A DNA stretch of 64,000 nucleotides from positions 86,634 to 150,633 of the forward strand of contig CAWFPJ010000020.1 of NCBI GenBank assembly GCA_963817515.1, written 5' to 3'. The stretch is from DATMNI01 sp963817515. Lineage in GTDB: Bacteria > Acidobacteriota > Terriglobia > Bryobacterales > Bryobacteraceae. The position numbers and the translations under genes were made by a program. Positions 63,907 through 64,000 of this stretch are shown piece by piece. Position 1 is the stretch's first letter. Every line of letters starts with the position of its first letter. The notes beneath the pieces were generated by a model that ran no database searches, was not told where the DNA came from, and saw only the letters and a program-made list of their open reading frames with translations.

Positions 63907-64000
63907 GGTTGCGGTGTGATGCGCGCTTAAAAAAGTAGAACAATCTTAGCAATAGAAATGGCGACGGCAATAGAACCGGGGACAAGGCAACCGGCGACTA

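Overview
The window looks like chromosomal DNA from a high-GC Acidobacteriota bacterium, most like the Solibacter/Bryobacter group. This is inferred from gene content: an Oar-like TonB receptor with a carboxypeptidase-regulatory N-domain, a VWFA-related acidobacterial-type secreted protein, an ASPIC/UnbV FG-GAP protein with a Tat leader, secreted LamG-like proteins, a PduS/PduT pair and a class-D-like sortase. No phage, plasmid origin, CRISPR array or rRNA operon is visible. There are two tRNA genes, Asn(GTT) and Arg(TCG).

Layout. 1-5.9 kb: a plus-strand operon of a truncated TPR protein, a TMTC-like membrane glycosyltransferase, a sugar-nucleotide-type SDR and a DHDPS-family aldolase. 5.9-13.6 kb: an ABC exporter, a DNA topoisomerase III-RecQ helicase fusion, and a sortase with a candidate LPXTG-like substrate. 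14-17.5 kb: bS21, an FAD oxidoreductase, a methyltransferase-like protein and a secreted LamG-like protein. 17.6-18.9 kb: a scar of a dead IS transposase and a dead tyrosine recombinase beside tRNA-Asn. 18.9-21.3 kb: microcompartment genes pduT and pduS without the rest of a BMC locus. 21.3-29.8 kb: amino-acid and sugar metabolism genes, a broken VapBC-type pair beside tRNA-Arg, and an M1-like peptidase. 29.9-34 kb: a macro-domain protein coupled to a heterodimeric ABC exporter. 34.2-38.8 kb: vitamin B6 genes pdxR-like/pdxS/pdxT with a LMW phosphatase, preceded by a RES-Xre toxin-antitoxin pair. 38.8-43.5 kb: secreted proteins (PPC domains, tandem Rid domains, VWFA) and an HpnI-like glycosyltransferase. 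43.5-48.6 kb: a two-ATPase, two-permease ABC operon and a Gfo/Idh/MocA oxidoreductase. 48.9-53.9 kb: a type I restriction-modification locus hsdM-hsdS-hsdR, badly frameshifted as sequenced. 54.4-63.9 kb: FG-GAP protein, HigBA-like pair, TPR protein, Oar-like receptor overlapping a serine hydrolase, and a LamG-like protein.

Sequence state. At least 25 sites break genes that are otherwise full length. At nearly all of them, removing one base restores the family sequence on both sides. They cluster in the hsd locus. This insertion bias fits sequence or assembly error better than natural decay, so most of these genes may be intact in the organism. Genuinely decayed genes, with internal or end deletions, are the transposase, the tyrosine recombinase, the VapC fragment and the HigA fragment.

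The strongest candidates for new biology are the single-chain topoisomerase III-RecQ protein, the Gram-negative sortase/substrate pair, the orphan pduS-pduT pair, and the macro-domain/ABC exporter operon.
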